DNA of 5,305 nt from Treponema sp. GTDB taxonomy: Bacteria; Spirochaetota; Spirochaetia; Treponematales; Breznakiellaceae. Location: the NCBI GenBank assembly GCA_031288815.1, contig JAITQR010000005.1:1-5305 (forward strand), read 5' to 3'. Position 1 is the first letter of the stretch. Every line of letters starts with the position of its first letter. The notes beneath the pieces were generated by a model. The model had not been told where the DNA came from and did not search any database. It was given only the letters and a program-made list of their open reading frames with translations. This document shows positions 4,773-5,305 of this stretch, piece after piece. The translations under genes and the position numbers were made by a program.

Positions 4773-5305
4773 ATGAAAAGAAATTCTTTTTGGTCCGTTA
4801 TCGCGTTTATGGCGGTAACGATTGTTCTAGTGTTTTCCGGCTGCGAGGGGCCGGTGGGCGGCGGATCGAGTTCGACGCCGGATGATGTGGATGTCCCGGC
4901 ACAGGGTATCATGTCTCAAAAAACGGCCCAAAAAATCTTTGAGTACAAGGAGGAAAACGGGGGAGTTGTTATTACGAAATTTAAAAGTACCACCGATTTA
5001 CAGGAGTATCTGAAAGGGGGTACCACGTTTACCATCAAGGAAATAGACGGAAAGCCGGTAGTTAAGATCGACGCCGGGGCCTTTGCCCCAAAGACGCCGG
5101 AAGGCGCTCCGACAGGTATTCCGGATATCACTGAGGTAGTAACCAAAATAGAGCTGCCTGAGACTATAGAAGAACTGGGGGAGAACCTGTTTTATGGGGC
5201 AGACTGGCAGGATGTGTTCGTAGACATACCGGAAGCGGTGGTAAACAAAATTGTAGAAAAATATATTGAGAAGATGGGTGACGATGCTCCTCAGGGAGAC
5301 ACGGC
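4773..5305 (+). CDS. BspA-like leucine-rich-repeat lipoprotein, 3' end outside window
   Basis: The first 177 codons are present and the frame is still open at the window edge. Residues 1-23 form a lipoprotein signal: MKRNS, a hydrophobic core, and lipobox FSGC with Cys24 as the lipidation site. A Gly/Ser/Pro/Asp linker follows (25-45). Residues 50-93 (KIFEYKEENGG to KEIDGK) look like the short strand-forming repeat often found at the start of such proteins. Residues 94-143 match the LRR_5/BspA pattern: VVKIDAGAF, then ITEVVTKIELPETIEELGENLFYGA. Proteins of this type are surface-exposed, repetitive, and mediate binding to host or matrix in oral and gut bacteria. An adhesin or surface role here is inferred. 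AAGGAG at 4761-4766 supports the start. The gene is divergent from the minus-strand pair. Lower GC and more A-rich codons than the neighbouring genes are apparent. Confidence 0.8.
   Translation, partial: MKRNSFWSVIAFMAVTIVLVFSGCEGPVGGGSSSTPDDVDVPAQGIMSQKTAQKIFEYKEENGGVVITKFKSTTDLQEYLKGGTTFTIKEIDGKPVVKIDAGAFAPKTPEGAPTGIPDITEVVTKIELPETIEELGENLFYGADWQDVFVDIPEAVVNKIVEKYIEKMGDDAPQGDT

Noticed and set aside
4916..5146. 76-codon minus-strand open frame inside the surface lipoprotein gene
   Set aside because: It is antisense to a frame with a strong ribosome binding site, a lipoprotein signal and LRR-like repeats, and has no independent support.

Overview
The window looks like a chromosomal piece of a moderately GC-rich spirochaete, most likely a Treponema relative. 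That assignment is inference. It rests on two lipoproteins with the relaxed spirochaetal lipobox (AFSC and FSGC), a BspA-like leucine-rich-repeat surface lipoprotein, a long proline-rich TPR lipoprotein paired with a single-span membrane protein, and GC-rich genes alternating with AT-rich spacers. No ribosomal or other marker gene is present to confirm it.

Layout. Positions 1-98 may hold the tail of an upstream gene. Positions 99-240 are a short regulatory gap with a hairpin and a plausible extended -10 promoter. Positions 241-1899 (+) encode a 552-residue ABC-F ATPase of the YbiT/YkpA type. Its stop is one base from the stop of a convergent two-gene unit on the minus strand. In transcription order that unit is a 180-residue protein with one membrane span (4287-3745), then a 615-residue proline-rich lipoprotein with a C-terminal TPR-like domain (3748-1901). 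The two overlap by ATGA. Positions 4288-4772 are a 485-base divergent spacer. Positions 4773-5305 (+) are the first 177 codons of a lipoprotein that runs off the window.

How the parts may work together. The ABC-F protein acts at the ribosome and is probably independent of its neighbours. The minus-strand pair looks like one translationally coupled envelope module: an inner-membrane protein with an acidic periplasmic tail, and a lipoprotein whose long disordered proline-rich arms could reach across the periplasm. The divergent lipoprotein is probably surface exposed.

The most interesting stretch is the divergent spacer. It holds an uninterrupted run of 17 C (4554-4570). On the minus strand this is G17 directly abutting a perfect TATAAT, with the run filling the -35/-10 spacer. 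This resembles a slipped-strand phase-variable promoter. The same spacer holds a TTGACA box inside a palindrome, a near-leaderless promoter with an inverted repeat between its boxes, and an 80% pyrimidine tract. A second notable point is that the ABC-F protein keeps one composite ATP site intact while both halves of the other are degenerate.
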